A DNA stretch of 64,000 nt from Gryllotalpicola daejeonensis (lineage in GTDB: Bacteria; Actinomycetota; Actinomycetes; Actinomycetales; Microbacteriaceae), in the NCBI RefSeq assembly GCF_039538145.1, contig NZ_BAABBV010000001.1, positions 1,798,001 to 1,862,000 of the forward strand. Reading direction: 5' to 3'. How positions within the stretch are numbered: the stretch's first letter is position 1; every line of letters begins with the position of its first letter. A program made the position numbers and the translations under genes. The notes below the pieces were generated by a model, which worked only from the letters and a program-made list of their open reading frames with translations, was not told the DNA's origin and did no database searches. Positions 43,057-51,509 of this stretch are shown here, one piece after another.

Positions 43057-45323
43057 GCCTTAGCCGACGCCTGGGCGGCGGCCTCGGCGAGGGCGGCCTC
43101 GTCGAACGGGGCGCCGGGGAAGCGGGACAGACGCACGAGCGGGATGGCCCGCATCATCCGGCCGTGGGTCTCGTCGAAGAGCATCGCGCCCATCTCGCTT
43201 CCCGCGAGCCTTTCGCGCAGCCAGGAACCGCCCTGCGGGTGAGCGAGGAACTGCTCGGCGGTCGAGTCGACCGTGAGAGGCGGCGCCACGTCTGCCCCGG
43301 CCAGCGTGATCTCGCCGGTGAGACGGATGTCGCGGCTGGACGCGCCCACACGGATGCCGAAACTGCCGCCTTCGACGACCCACGCGTGAGCGATCGTGCT
43401 CCAGAACGCGAAGGCGCGGGCGTCGAGTTCCACGGCCACGGTCTGAGACTGCCCCGGCTCGAGGCGCACGCGCGCGAACCCACGCAGCTCCTGCTCGGGG
43501 CGGTAGACCGACGCCTCGGCATCCGTCACATAGATCTGCACCACCTCGGCGCCGGCGAGCCGCCCCGTGTTCGTCACTGCAAGGCTGACCCGGACGCGCG
43601 GCGAGGCGCCATTCTCAAGAACCTCGACCGAGAGGTCCGAATAGTCGAAGCTCGTGTACGAGAGGCCGTGACCGAACGGGAACGAGACGGGCAGCGCGTG
43701 CGCGTCGTACCAGCGGTACCCGATGAGCAGCCCCTCGCCGTAGCGGACGACGCCGTTCTCGCCGGGGAAGTTGCCGAGGGCGGGGTTGTCCTCGAAGCGC
43801 ACGGGGATGGTCTCGGCGAGCTTGCCTGACGGGTTCGCGTCACCCAGCAGCAGCGCCGCGGTGGCCGAACCGCCGGCCTGGCCGAGCAGCCAGCCCTCGA
43901 GAATCGCCTTGGCGTGGCCCTGCCAGCCCGAGACCGCCACGGCGGAGCCGTTGGAGAGCACGACGACGACGTTCTCGTTGACGGCGGCGACGGCCTCGAG
44001 AAGGGCGACCTGCTGCGCCGGCAGTTCCATATGCTCGCGGTCGTAGCCCTCCGACTCGTACGACGGCGGCAGGCCCAGGAAGACGAGCGCGATCTCGGCG
44101 CCCCGGGCCGCCTCGACCGCCTCGGCGACGAGCTCGTCGCTTGCGGCATCCGCCTCGATCTCGAATCCGGGCGCGAAGAGCAGCTCGCGCTTGCCGAGCA
44201 GCGCGATCTCGAGCGCATCCAGCGCAGAGTCGACCCGCGTGGGGTTCACCTGCGAGGAGCCGGCGCCCTGGAACCGCGGGGTGCGGGCGAACTCGCCGAT
44301 GACGGCGACCGGGCCCCCACGCGTCTCGAGCGGCAGGATGCCGCCCTCGTTCTTCAGCAGCACGGCGCTCTGCAGCGCCGCCTCGTGAGCCAGCTCGTGG
44401 TGAGCGTCGACGTCGAACGACGCGAGCGGCTCACGGGCCTGCGACTTGGCGACCAGGCCGAGCACATTGGCGACCGCCGCGTCGACGGATGCCTCGCTGA
44501 GCGTGCCTGCGGCGACCGCGTCCAGGATGCGGCGCTGCCCGATTCCGGCGGACGACGGCATCTCGAGGTCGAGACCGGCCGCGACCGCCTTGTCGCGCTC
44601 GTTGACCGCGCCCCAGTCGGAGACGACGAGGCCGTCGTAGCCCCAGTCGTCGCGCAGCACCTCGGTCAGCAGCCAGCGGTTCTCTGACGCGTAGACACCG
44701 TTGACCTTGTTGTACGAGCACATGACCGTCCAGGGCTGCGCCTCCGTGACGACCTTCTCGAAGGCCGGAAGGTAGATCTCACGCAGGGTGCGCTCGTCGA
44801 CCTGGGCGTCGACCGTCATGCGGTCGGTCTCCTGGTTGTTGGCGGCGAAGTGCTTGAGCGAGGTGCCGACGTGCTTGCTCTGGACACCTTCGACCAGACC
44901 GGTCGCGAGCGAGCCGGCGAGCAGCGGATCCTCCGAGAAGTACTCGAAGTTGCGACCGCACAGCGGCGAGCGCTTCATGTTGACGCCCGGGCCGAGCAGC
45001 ACCGCGACGTCGGCGGCGCGGCACTCGTCACCGAGCGCCTCGCCGATGCGCCGCATCAGCTTCGGGTCCCAGCTGGAGGCGAGGCCGGAGGCCGGCGGGA
45101 AGCAGGTGGCCGGAACCGACGCGTTGAGGCCGAGGTGATCGGCGCCCTCGGCCTGCTTGCGCAGCCCGTGCGGCCCGTCCGTGAGCATGATCGCCGGGAT
45201 CCCGTGCTGCTCGTCGCCCTGGGTGTGCCAGAAGTCGGAGCCGTCGAGCAGCGCCGCCTTCTGCTCGAGCGTCATCGCGGCGAGCACCGCGGGCACATCA
45301 ATGGCGGTGGAGGTGTCAGTCAT
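43053..45323 (-). CDS. Glycoside hydrolase family 3 with Fn3-like domain
   Basis: A 756-residue BglX/beta-glucosidase type enzyme: LTDGPHGLRKQ, KHFAANNQETDR, nucleophile Asp236 in GLVVSDWGAV, the GH3_C domain, and a C-terminal fibronectin-III-like domain (TNTGRLAGAEVVQIYV). No signal peptide. Made with the shorter GH3 and the upstream importer, it should break down a plant-type beta-glycoside inside the cell; the exact substrate is unknown. Confidence 0.93.
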   Translation of the reverse strand: MTDTSTAIDVPAVLAAMTLEQKAALLDGSDFWHTQGDEQHGIPAIMLTDGPHGLRKQAEGADHLGLNASVPATCFPPASGLASSWDPKLMRRIGEALGDECRAADVAVLLGPGVNMKRSPLCGRNFEYFSEDPLLAGSLATGLVEGVQSKHVGTSLKHFAANNQETDRMTVDAQVDERTLREIYLPAFEKVVTEAQPWTVMCSYNKVNGVYASENRWLLTEVLRDDWGYDGLVVSDWGAVNERDKAVAAGLDLEMPSSAGIGQRRILDAVAAGTLSEASVDAAVANVLGLVAKSQAREPLASFDVDAHHELAHEAALQSAVLLKNEGGILPLETRGGPVAVIGEFARTPRFQGAGSSQVNPTRVDSALDALEIALLGKRELLFAPGFEIEADAASDELVAEAVEAARGAEIALVFLGLPPSYESEGYDREHMELPAQQVALLEAVAAVNENVVVVLSNGSAVAVSGWQGHAKAILEGWLLGQAGGSATAALLLGDANPSGKLAETIPVRFEDNPALGNFPGENGVVRYGEGLLIGYRWYDAHALPVSFPFGHGLSYTSFDYSDLSVEVLENGASPRVRVSLAVTNTGRLAGAEVVQIYVTDAEASVYRPEQELRGFARVRLEPGQSQTVAVELDARAFAFWSTIAHAWVVEGGSFGIRVGASSRDIRLTGEITLAGADVAPPLTVDSTAEQFLAHPQGGSWLRERLAGSEMGAMLFDETHGRMMRAIPLVRLSRFPGAPFDEAALAEAAAQASAKA

Positions 45324-45371
45324 TTTTCCGGTTCCGTTCTGAGGGCGAGTGAGAGGGGCGCGGGATGCCTG

Positions 45372-46679
45372 CTAGCGAGCGCCGCGGATGAACATGGTGC
45401 TCACGGCGCCGATCACGATGATCACGGCCCCGATGAGGAAGAGCGAGGTGTAGTTTTCGCCACCGCCCGCGCCGATCGCCAGCAGCGCAGGGGCGACCGC
45501 CGGGGCGAGTGACTGCGGCAAGGCGTTCGCGATGTTGAAGACGCCCATGTTCTTCGCCGCCTCGGTCTCGCGGTTCGGCAGCACGTCGGTGACCAGGGCG
45601 AGATCGACGGCCATGTAGGCGCCGAAGCCGAGGCCGAACAGCCCGGAGGCGACGTAGAGGAGGCTCGGCTGGCTCGCGAGGGCGAAAACGGCGAGACCAG
45701 CGCCGGCGAGCACGGTCGCGATGACGACGAAGACCTTGCGTCGGCGCAGCCGGTCGGAGAGCCAGCCGCCGAGCGCCGCCGAGATGGTGAGCATGATCGC
45801 CTGCAGGATCATCAGGCGCAGCTGCCAGGAGAGCGCGGTCGCGGTGTCGAACCCGAACCGATCCTGCAGGTAGTAGAGCTGGTAGTTGTTGTACGACGCG
45901 AAGCCGAACAGCATCAGGAAGCGCCCCAGCCACGCCCAGCCGAAGTCGGGGAACTTGCGGGGGCTGACCCAGAACCCGGCGAAGAAGCGGCCGAGGTGGA
46001 ACGGCTCGGCGTCCGCTCTGTCGAGCACGCGGTCGCGCAGCACGAGCGCGAACAGCACGACGCCGATGAGCCCGAGGGCGGCGGGGATGATGATCATCCA
46101 TGACGTGGCGATTCCCGCGCCCGCAAGGATCGTCGCGATTCCGATGCCGACAAGGGCCGAGACGTTCTGGCCGGTGCCGACCCACCCCGCGACCTTGGCG
46201 CGCCGCGCCTCGTCCACCTGATCGGGCAGCACGGCCTGGAACGCCGCCTGCGCGGCGTTGAACGCCGTCTGCGCCAGCGCCCAGCCGATGACGACCTGCC
46301 AGACCGCCCCGGCCACGGCGATGATCACCAGGCCCACGACCCCGCCGATGACGCCGGCGAGCAGCCACGGCTTGCGCATGCCGTAGCGGGACGTCGTGCG
46401 ATCCGAGAGCGCGCCGGCGATCGGGTTCGCGACGAAAGCGAAGAAGGCTCCGACGCCGGTCACCAGGCTCAGCGCCCCGACTCGATGCGCGTCATCGGTC
46501 AGCGTCGAGATCTTCACCGCGAGGGTGCTGACGACGGGCGTCATGACCGCGATGTACATCATGAAGAAGCCGACGACGTACATCACGAGCACGCCCGTGC
46601 CGGCGCCGGCGTTCTGCACGCGCCGGGCCCGGATCGAAGAGGCGCCCGCTGCCGACGTCTGGTCGAGTTGCAAGTTCAT
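45372..46679 (-). CDS. MFS glycoside/sugar transporter
   Basis: A 435-residue MFS protein with twelve predicted helices; loop motif GALSDRTTSRYGMRKPW resembles the glycoside-pentoside-hexuronide group and related sucrose/maltose symporters. ATG at 46679 follows AGGAG. First gene of the operon feeding the two GH3 enzymes, so probably imports their substrate. Confidence 0.88.
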   Translation of the reverse strand: MNLQLDQTSAAGASSIRARRVQNAGAGTGVLVMYVVGFFMMYIAVMTPVVSTLAVKISTLTDDAHRVGALSLVTGVGAFFAFVANPIAGALSDRTTSRYGMRKPWLLAGVIGGVVGLVIIAVAGAVWQVVIGWALAQTAFNAAQAAFQAVLPDQVDEARRAKVAGWVGTGQNVSALVGIGIATILAGAGIATSWMIIIPAALGLIGVVLFALVLRDRVLDRADAEPFHLGRFFAGFWVSPRKFPDFGWAWLGRFLMLFGFASYNNYQLYYLQDRFGFDTATALSWQLRLMILQAIMLTISAALGGWLSDRLRRRKVFVVIATVLAGAGLAVFALASQPSLLYVASGLFGLGFGAYMAVDLALVTDVLPNRETEAAKNMGVFNIANALPQSLAPAVAPALLAIGAGGGENYTSLFLIGAVIIVIGAVSTMFIRGAR

Positions 46680-46738
46680 TCCAGGACTCCTGTGTCCGGC
46701 GGCCCACTCTGGCCGCATCGGCTAGACCGTAGCACCAA

Positions 46739-46754
46739 TACCAACCACTCGGTA
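46739..46754. promoter_or_regulatory. Candidate TetR operator between MFS and TetR genes
   Basis: TACCAACCACTCGGTA is an imperfect dyad (TACC-N8-GGTA with an inner A/T match) in the 115-bp divergent intergenic region. The flanking CCAAT/ATTGG extends the symmetry loosely. Confidence 0.45.
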
Positions 46755-46794
46755 AATATTGGGCGATGGCGGCTCATGGCATCCTGGGCTCAGC

Positions 46795-47415
46795 ATGACG
46801 ACACACGACAACGCCGCCGCGTCGCGCCGCACGGGCGGATATGCCAACGGGCGCGCGCGCCGACAGCAGATCCTCGATGCGGCGATGAACCTGTTCGGCG
46901 ACGTCGGCTACCGCAGCGCGTCGCTGCGCGAGATCGCCGCGCGCGTCGGCATCTCGCACCCGGGGCTGCTCCACCATTTCCCGACCAAGGAGGCGCTGCT
47001 GCTCGCGGTGCTCGAGCGGCGCGACGAGATCGACACCGCCACGCTCCAGGAAGACAGCGACGACGGCGTCGAGCTGCTTCGCCGCGTGATCGACATCGTC
47101 GCGCTCAACACGCACCGCCGCGGGGTCGTCGAGCTGTACACGGCGCTCGCGGCCGAAGCGACGAGCGCAACACATCCGGCGCACGACTACTTCACGCAGC
47201 GCTACCGCCACACACTGGCGGCCGTGACACGCGCCTACCGGCTCACCCACGAGCAGGGCCACCTCCGTGACGGCATCTCCCCCGCGGCCGCCGCCGCGCA
47301 GCTGGTGGCCGTCATGGACGGCCTCCAGCTGCAGTGGCTCCTCGACGGCGGCCGCACCGACATGACCGGCGTCGTGCGCGAGTTCATCGCCGCCCAGCTG
47401 ACGGTCGCGCTCTGA
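46795..47415 (+). CDS. TetR-family regulator of the glycoside cluster
   Basis: A 206-residue regulator with HTH RQQILDAAMNLFGDVGYRSASLREIAARVGISHPGLLHHFPTKEALL. TetR regulators of this form commonly stand divergent from MFS/GH3 operons in Microbacteriaceae-type genomes. ATG at 46795 chosen over an upstream GTG/ATG at 46759. Confidence 0.88.
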   Translation: MTTHDNAAASRRTGGYANGRARRQQILDAAMNLFGDVGYRSASLREIAARVGISHPGLLHHFPTKEALLLAVLERRDEIDTATLQEDSDDGVELLRRVIDIVALNTHRRGVVELYTALAAEATSATHPAHDYFTQRYRHTLAAVTRAYRLTHEQGHLRDGISPAAAAAQLVAVMDGLQLQWLLDGGRTDMTGVVREFIAAQLTVAL

Positions 47416-47484
47416 CGCCGGCCGGCCTGCTACCGGATCAGAGCCCGCTCGAGCCGCCGCAAAGCAGCATCCGCCGGCTGAATC

Positions 47485-48504
47485 TCACGCGCGCCTCGTG
47501 ACCGCGCGCCAGATCGCGACGGCGACCGCAGCTAGGGCATACGGCCCGACTACCGTCAGCGCGCGCCAGATCAGCAGGGCCGCCGTCGCCGCGTCGACCG
47601 CCGTGCCCCCGCCGCTGCCGAACAGGCTCAGCAGGATGGCCACGTCGACCACCCCGGCGCCCTGCAGCGGGAACATCGTCAGCGGGTAGGCGAAGAAGAA
47701 GATCGTCGCGATCGCGAGGGTGCCCGCGTCCGACGGGGTCACCCCGACGAAGCGGAACGCGAGCAGCAGCAGCGCGAGCTCGACCAGCAGCATGACCGCC
47801 AGCACCGCGGCGGCGCGCGGCAGCCGTCGCGGCAGGTCGCCGGCGACGTCCTGCTGGAACCGGCCGAACGAGCTCGCCCAGTGCGCCGGATCGACGCGGG
47901 CGCGGAATCGCCGCGCCGTCCTGCCGGCCCAGCCGCCGAGTCGCACCGCAGTGTCCTCGGCGCTCGCGACCATGAGCATCCCGATCACGAGCACCGCCGC
48001 GAAGAGCAGGCTGGCGAGGTCGACGAACTGCGCCGGCCGGTACGCCCCCGTGACGAAGACGAGCACGAAGCCGAAGAGCGGAACGCCGAACCGGGCGACG
48101 AACATCGTCAGCGTATTCAGCACCGATCCGGCGAGCGCCGAGCCCGTCGCCGTTCCGGTCGAGCTGAAGATCGCCACGCGCGCCGCGATCTTCCCCGGGG
48201 CCGACGCGAACGCCGCCGTCGTCAGCGCGGTCAGGTCGGTGGCCACGGCTCGGCCTAGCGAAACGCCCGGAATGTAGATCGTCAGCGGCACAGCGCTGAG
48301 CACCTGCCGCAGCACCAGCACCCCGATCAAGGCGACGACCTCCCACCAGCGCAGCCGGCCGAGGGCGACCCCGATGGCCGCGAGATTCAGGTCGTGCATC
48401 GTGCGCACCACCGCGAAGACGACCAGCGCGGCCAGCACCAAGAGCCCGATCCGCACGGCCCACCGCACGGCGCGGGGGCGGCTGCTCGCGGTGGCGCTGG
48501 CCAT
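47485..48504 (-). CDS. Lysylphosphatidylglycerol synthase-like transmembrane protein (UPF0104/AglD type)
   Basis: A 339-residue membrane protein with about eight helices matching LPG_synthase_TM (PF03706): PGKIAARVAIFS, AYPLTMFPLQGAGVVDVAI. It lacks the MprF catalytic domain, so it may be a flippase-like or regulatory membrane protein. A TAAGGT box ends 6 nt before the ATG. Confidence 0.8.
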   Translation of the reverse strand: MASATASSRPRAVRWAVRIGLLVLAALVVFAVVRTMHDLNLAAIGVALGRLRWWEVVALIGVLVLRQVLSAVPLTIYIPGVSLGRAVATDLTALTTAAFASAPGKIAARVAIFSSTGTATGSALAGSVLNTLTMFVARFGVPLFGFVLVFVTGAYRPAQFVDLASLLFAAVLVIGMLMVASAEDTAVRLGGWAGRTARRFRARVDPAHWASSFGRFQQDVAGDLPRRLPRAAAVLAVMLLVELALLLLAFRFVGVTPSDAGTLAIATIFFFAYPLTMFPLQGAGVVDVAILLSLFGSGGGTAVDAATAALLIWRALTVVGPYALAAVAVAIWRAVTRRA

Positions 48505-48545
48505 GGGCGCACCTTAGCGCGTGAGCGCGGCGCAGGCGATCACGG

Positions 48546-49403
48546 TCAGGCGAGCGCGCCGAGCTCGCCCGGCAGCCGCTCCGACAGGTCGCGCGCCAGG
48601 TAGCCGACCGGCATACCCGCCTGCGCCAGCGACTGCCCCGCACGCGCATGCAGGTACGTGCCCCACACCGCCGCCTGCAGCGGCGAGCAGCCACGCGCCG
48701 CGAAGCCCGTGATCGCACCGGCCTGCACGTCCCCGCTGCCCGAGGTGCCGAGGCCGGGGCCGGCCTCTCTGACGCGGTACGCCTCGCCCAAGGCATCCGC
48801 CACGATCCCCATGCAGCTGACGACGGCCTCGTAACGCTCCGCCAGCTCGACCGTGTCGTCGGCCAGCTCGCGCGGCGAGCGCCCGAGCAGCACCTCCGCC
48901 TCGCTCTCGTTGGGCGTCAAGATCGGATGCCTGAATCGGCGCGCCCCGCGGCGAGCGGCCAGGGCGCCGAGCGCATACGCATCGAGCACCACGGCGCTGT
49001 GCGGATCTACGAGGTCGGTGAGCGCGGCGAGCATCCGTCGCGCCTCGCGGATCTCATCGAGCCCGGGGCCGACCAGCACGGCGTCCGCCTGCGCGACGTC
49101 GGCGGCGAATGCACGCACCGACCGCCCGCGCACGTGGAAGTCCGCGGTCTCCTCCAGCGGCAGAACTCCGCTCTCGGGCACCGCCACCGCGACCGTCGCG
49201 GCAACCGACGCCGCGACGCCCAGCGTCAGCCGCCCTGCGCCGACGCGCAGCGCAGACAGGCCCGCGAGCTGCGCCGCGCCCGGGGTCGAGCGCGCTCCGC
49301 CGATGACCAGCACGTCCCCGCGCGAGTGCTTCGACCCCTGCGGCTCGGGCACCGGCCACGAGGCGAGCAAGTCCCGGTCGACATCGATCACCTCACGCGC
49401 CAT
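48546..49403 (-). CDS. nnrD: ADP-dependent NAD(P)H-hydrate dehydratase
   Basis: Repairs hydrated NAD(P)H. The 285-residue ribokinase-like enzyme has KHSRGDVLVIGGARSTPGAAQLAGLSALRVGAG, LVGPGL, ILTPNESEAEVLLG and GTSGSGDVQAGAITGFAARG. No epimerase (NnrE) domain is fused. The start at 49403 overlaps the upstream phosphatase gene by 11 nt. Confidence 0.92.
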   Translation of the reverse strand: MAREVIDVDRDLLASWPVPEPQGSKHSRGDVLVIGGARSTPGAAQLAGLSALRVGAGRLTLGVAASVAATVAVAVPESGVLPLEETADFHVRGRSVRAFAADVAQADAVLVGPGLDEIREARRMLAALTDLVDPHSAVVLDAYALGALAARRGARRFRHPILTPNESEAEVLLGRSPRELADDTVELAERYEAVVSCMGIVADALGEAYRVREAGPGLGTSGSGDVQAGAITGFAARGCSPLQAAVWGTYLHARAGQSLAQAGMPVGYLARDLSERLPGELGALA

Positions 49404-50130
49404 CCGGATCCGTTCCCGCATGCTCGGTGGCGGGCACGCCCGCCTCGACGATGTGGCTCGCGTCGGCGAAGGACTCGAGCGACCAGCGCCCGCTGACATC
49501 CGCCACGAAGGACGTGACCGAGGCGTTGGAGACGACGCGCTCGGCGAGGAACCGGGCGAGCTGCTCCTCATCGAGCCCGAGCAGCACGTAGACGAACAGA
49601 CTCACGACGGCGTCGTGGGTGAACACGACCAGCGGCTCGGGCCCCACGGCGGCGTCGCGCAGGAACGACCGCACCCGCAGCGCGACGTCGGCCCACGACT
49701 CGCCGCCCGGCGGCCGGTAGTAGAACTTGCCGAGCCACCGCCGCCGCGCGGCCTCCTGAGGCAGCCGCACGTCGACTCCCCGTGTTGTGAGTGCGTCGAT
49801 GATGCCGAGCTCGCGGTCGCGCAGGCGCTCGTCGACCGCGAAGCCACCGACGCCGCCCAACGCGATGCGACACGTCTCGCGGGCCCGTCGGTAGGGCGAG
49901 CTCCACACGCGCGAGGCGTTCACCCAGTCGGCGCCGAGCTTCTCGCTCACGGCATCCGCCACCGTCGCCGCCTGCTGCGCGCCCAGCGGCGAGAGCTCGA
50001 CGTCCGCGTCGCGCGCGCCTACGTCGATCACCTCGAGCCCGGCGCGTTCGGCCTGCGCCGCGGCGACGTTGGCCGTGCTCTCGCCGTGTCGAACGAGCAG
50101 AATCCGCCGCCCCTCGCTGTCACGATCCAT
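49393..50130 (-). CDS. Histidine phosphatase family protein
   Basis: A 245-residue phosphoglycerate-mutase-like phosphatase: RHG motif ILLVRHGESTANV, SSPYRRARETC, FTHDAVVSLFV with the second catalytic His. Substrate unknown. It is directly downstream of the AfsA-like gene, and since butyrolactone synthesis needs a dephosphorylation step it is a candidate for that role (inference only). TACGTT 6 nt before the ATG indicates a leaderless promoter. Confidence 0.88.
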   Translation of the reverse strand: MDRDSEGRRILLVRHGESTANVAAAQAERAGLEVIDVGARDADVELSPLGAQQAATVADAVSEKLGADWVNASRVWSSPYRRARETCRIALGGVGGFAVDERLRDRELGIIDALTTRGVDVRLPQEAARRRWLGKFYYRPPGGESWADVALRVRSFLRDAAVGPEPLVVFTHDAVVSLFVYVLLGLDEEQLARFLAERVVSNASVTSFVADVSGRWSLESFADASHIVEAGVPATEHAGTDPDGA

Positions 50131-50218
50131 GAGTCGAACGTATGCCGCGCCCGCACACCCGCGCACGGGGTAGGCAGGCGGCCGGATTCTCGCTAGCGTT
50201 CGGCGCTCTGCGCCGAAC

Positions 50219-50318
50219 CTGAGCCGATCTTGAGGTTAAGCCGCGCTGAGGCTGCTTGGAGGGTAGGCAGGATGGGTAACAGATCGCACCTGCAATGCGA
50301 TTCGCCCTCAACCCTGAA
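50219..50318. promoter_or_regulatory. CTGAGCC-ATCTTGAGG direct-repeat element upstream of the phosphatase gene
   Basis: CTGAGCCGATCTTGAGG followed by TTAAGCCG (50219-50243), with CCCTCAACCCTGAA at 50305-50318 in the opposite sense. The first closely matches 53536-53560 before the histidine kinase gene. The spacing of the two TGAG halves is about one helical turn, as in OmpR/PhoB-type operators. Confidence 0.5.
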
Positions 50319-50344
50319 GCGGCGCGTGTCCAGCCCGAATGGAA

Positions 50345-51382
50345 TCACGGCCCCGGCACGGGATGTTGGTCGGAACGTCCTGAGCCGGCATCGGGCCCGT
50401 CCGCAATCGAGATCTTCGATGCGGCCGGGCCCGTTTCTTGTGTCTCGGGGTGTGCCTCTGGGCACGCATCCGTGATCGCCGCCGCGATGAGCCGGCCGCC
50501 TTGCGAGAAGGCGGCGCGCACGCCGTGATCGCTGATCGCCGCGTCGATCGTGGTCGCCGACCGCAGCTCGCCGAAGGCCGGAAACGACACCGTGAGGAAG
50601 CGCGGCGGCACCCCGTGCTCTCGCTCGTGCACGAGCGCCGCAGCGTGCAGCAGCAGCATTCCGGGCAGGTGATCGACGGGGTGGTCGAAGAAGAAGGGGT
50701 CGGACTCATCGACGCCGAGCCGCGCGCTCAACTGGCCTTTGCTGCGGCTCACCGTCTCGATCAGGTCGCCGCCGAACTCGCGCACCTGCTCGTCGAGCGC
50801 CGCCGCGTTGCGACGGATCGCGCGGTAGTCGCTGTCGACCAGCACCCGCGCGTTCACGCGGCCTGAGGCAATGCCCGGCAGCAGATAGTCGACGACGAGG
50901 ACGTGCGGGATGCCCTTGCGGTGCTGCACGCTCGTGAAGGTGACCTCGAGGGTGCCCTCAAGAGCACCGAAGCGCGGGAAGCGCAGATCCTCGGGCTCGA
51001 CGCGGACCGTCATGCTCGAGACGACGAAGTGCACCGACTGGCCCATGCCGAGCCCGGCGACGCAGATGGCGAGCCCGGCCTGGCGGAACGCCTCGGCGAG
51101 CAGCGTCACCGGCACGCGGTCCGGTGTGGGGTGGCACAGCCAGTGGCTGCGCGGGATCTCGACATCCGCACGCCAGGTGTGCTCGGAGATCGCGTCGATC
51201 GCCCACACGAGGGACTCAGACCTGGTGGAGCGATGGGCGGCGCTTCGATCGATGAGAACCAAGTCACGAACCTTCGGGTGGGGGGAAACCGGCTCGCAAC
51301 TGCGGTCGAGTGCGGCGTGGCTGGGAACCCGGGCCGCGGGACCATGACCGTATCGGGACCGGTCAGGCGAGTGCTTCAACAT
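50345..51382 (-). CDS. AfsA-family (A-factor/gamma-butyrolactone biosynthesis) hotdog protein
   Basis: A 345-residue protein with two AfsA hotdog repeats: DLVLIDRSAAHRSTRSESL, IPRSHWLCHPTPDRVPVTLL and LAEAFRQAGLAI in the first, FFFDHPVDHLPGMLLLHAAA in the second. In Streptomyces, AfsA condenses a beta-keto acyl chain with dihydroxyacetone phosphate to start autoregulator synthesis. The last 40 residues are Pro/Ser/Asp-rich and probably disordered. ATG at 51382 (or GTG 51388). The gene follows the histidine kinase gene in the same direction, and an ArpA-like receptor lies 3.4 kb away. Confidence 0.85.
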   Translation of the reverse strand: MLKHSPDRSRYGHGPAARVPSHAALDRSCEPVSPHPKVRDLVLIDRSAAHRSTRSESLVWAIDAISEHTWRADVEIPRSHWLCHPTPDRVPVTLLAEAFRQAGLAICVAGLGMGQSVHFVVSSMTVRVEPEDLRFPRFGALEGTLEVTFTSVQHRKGIPHVLVVDYLLPGIASGRVNARVLVDSDYRAIRRNAAALDEQVREFGGDLIETVSRSKGQLSARLGVDESDPFFFDHPVDHLPGMLLLHAAALVHEREHGVPPRFLTVSFPAFGELRSATTIDAAISDHGVRAAFSQGGRLIAAAITDACPEAHPETQETGPAASKISIADGPDAGSGRSDQHPVPGP

Positions 51383-51509
51383 AACCACGCGTCGCCGCGA
51401 AGGTCACGGCCCCGAGCCCGATCGGCGCCACCCCAATCAGGGTTGCATGACGGACCCTCAGCATTGGCTCAGCACGCCGTCGGCTGCTGGTCAGCGACTC
51501 GACAGCGCG

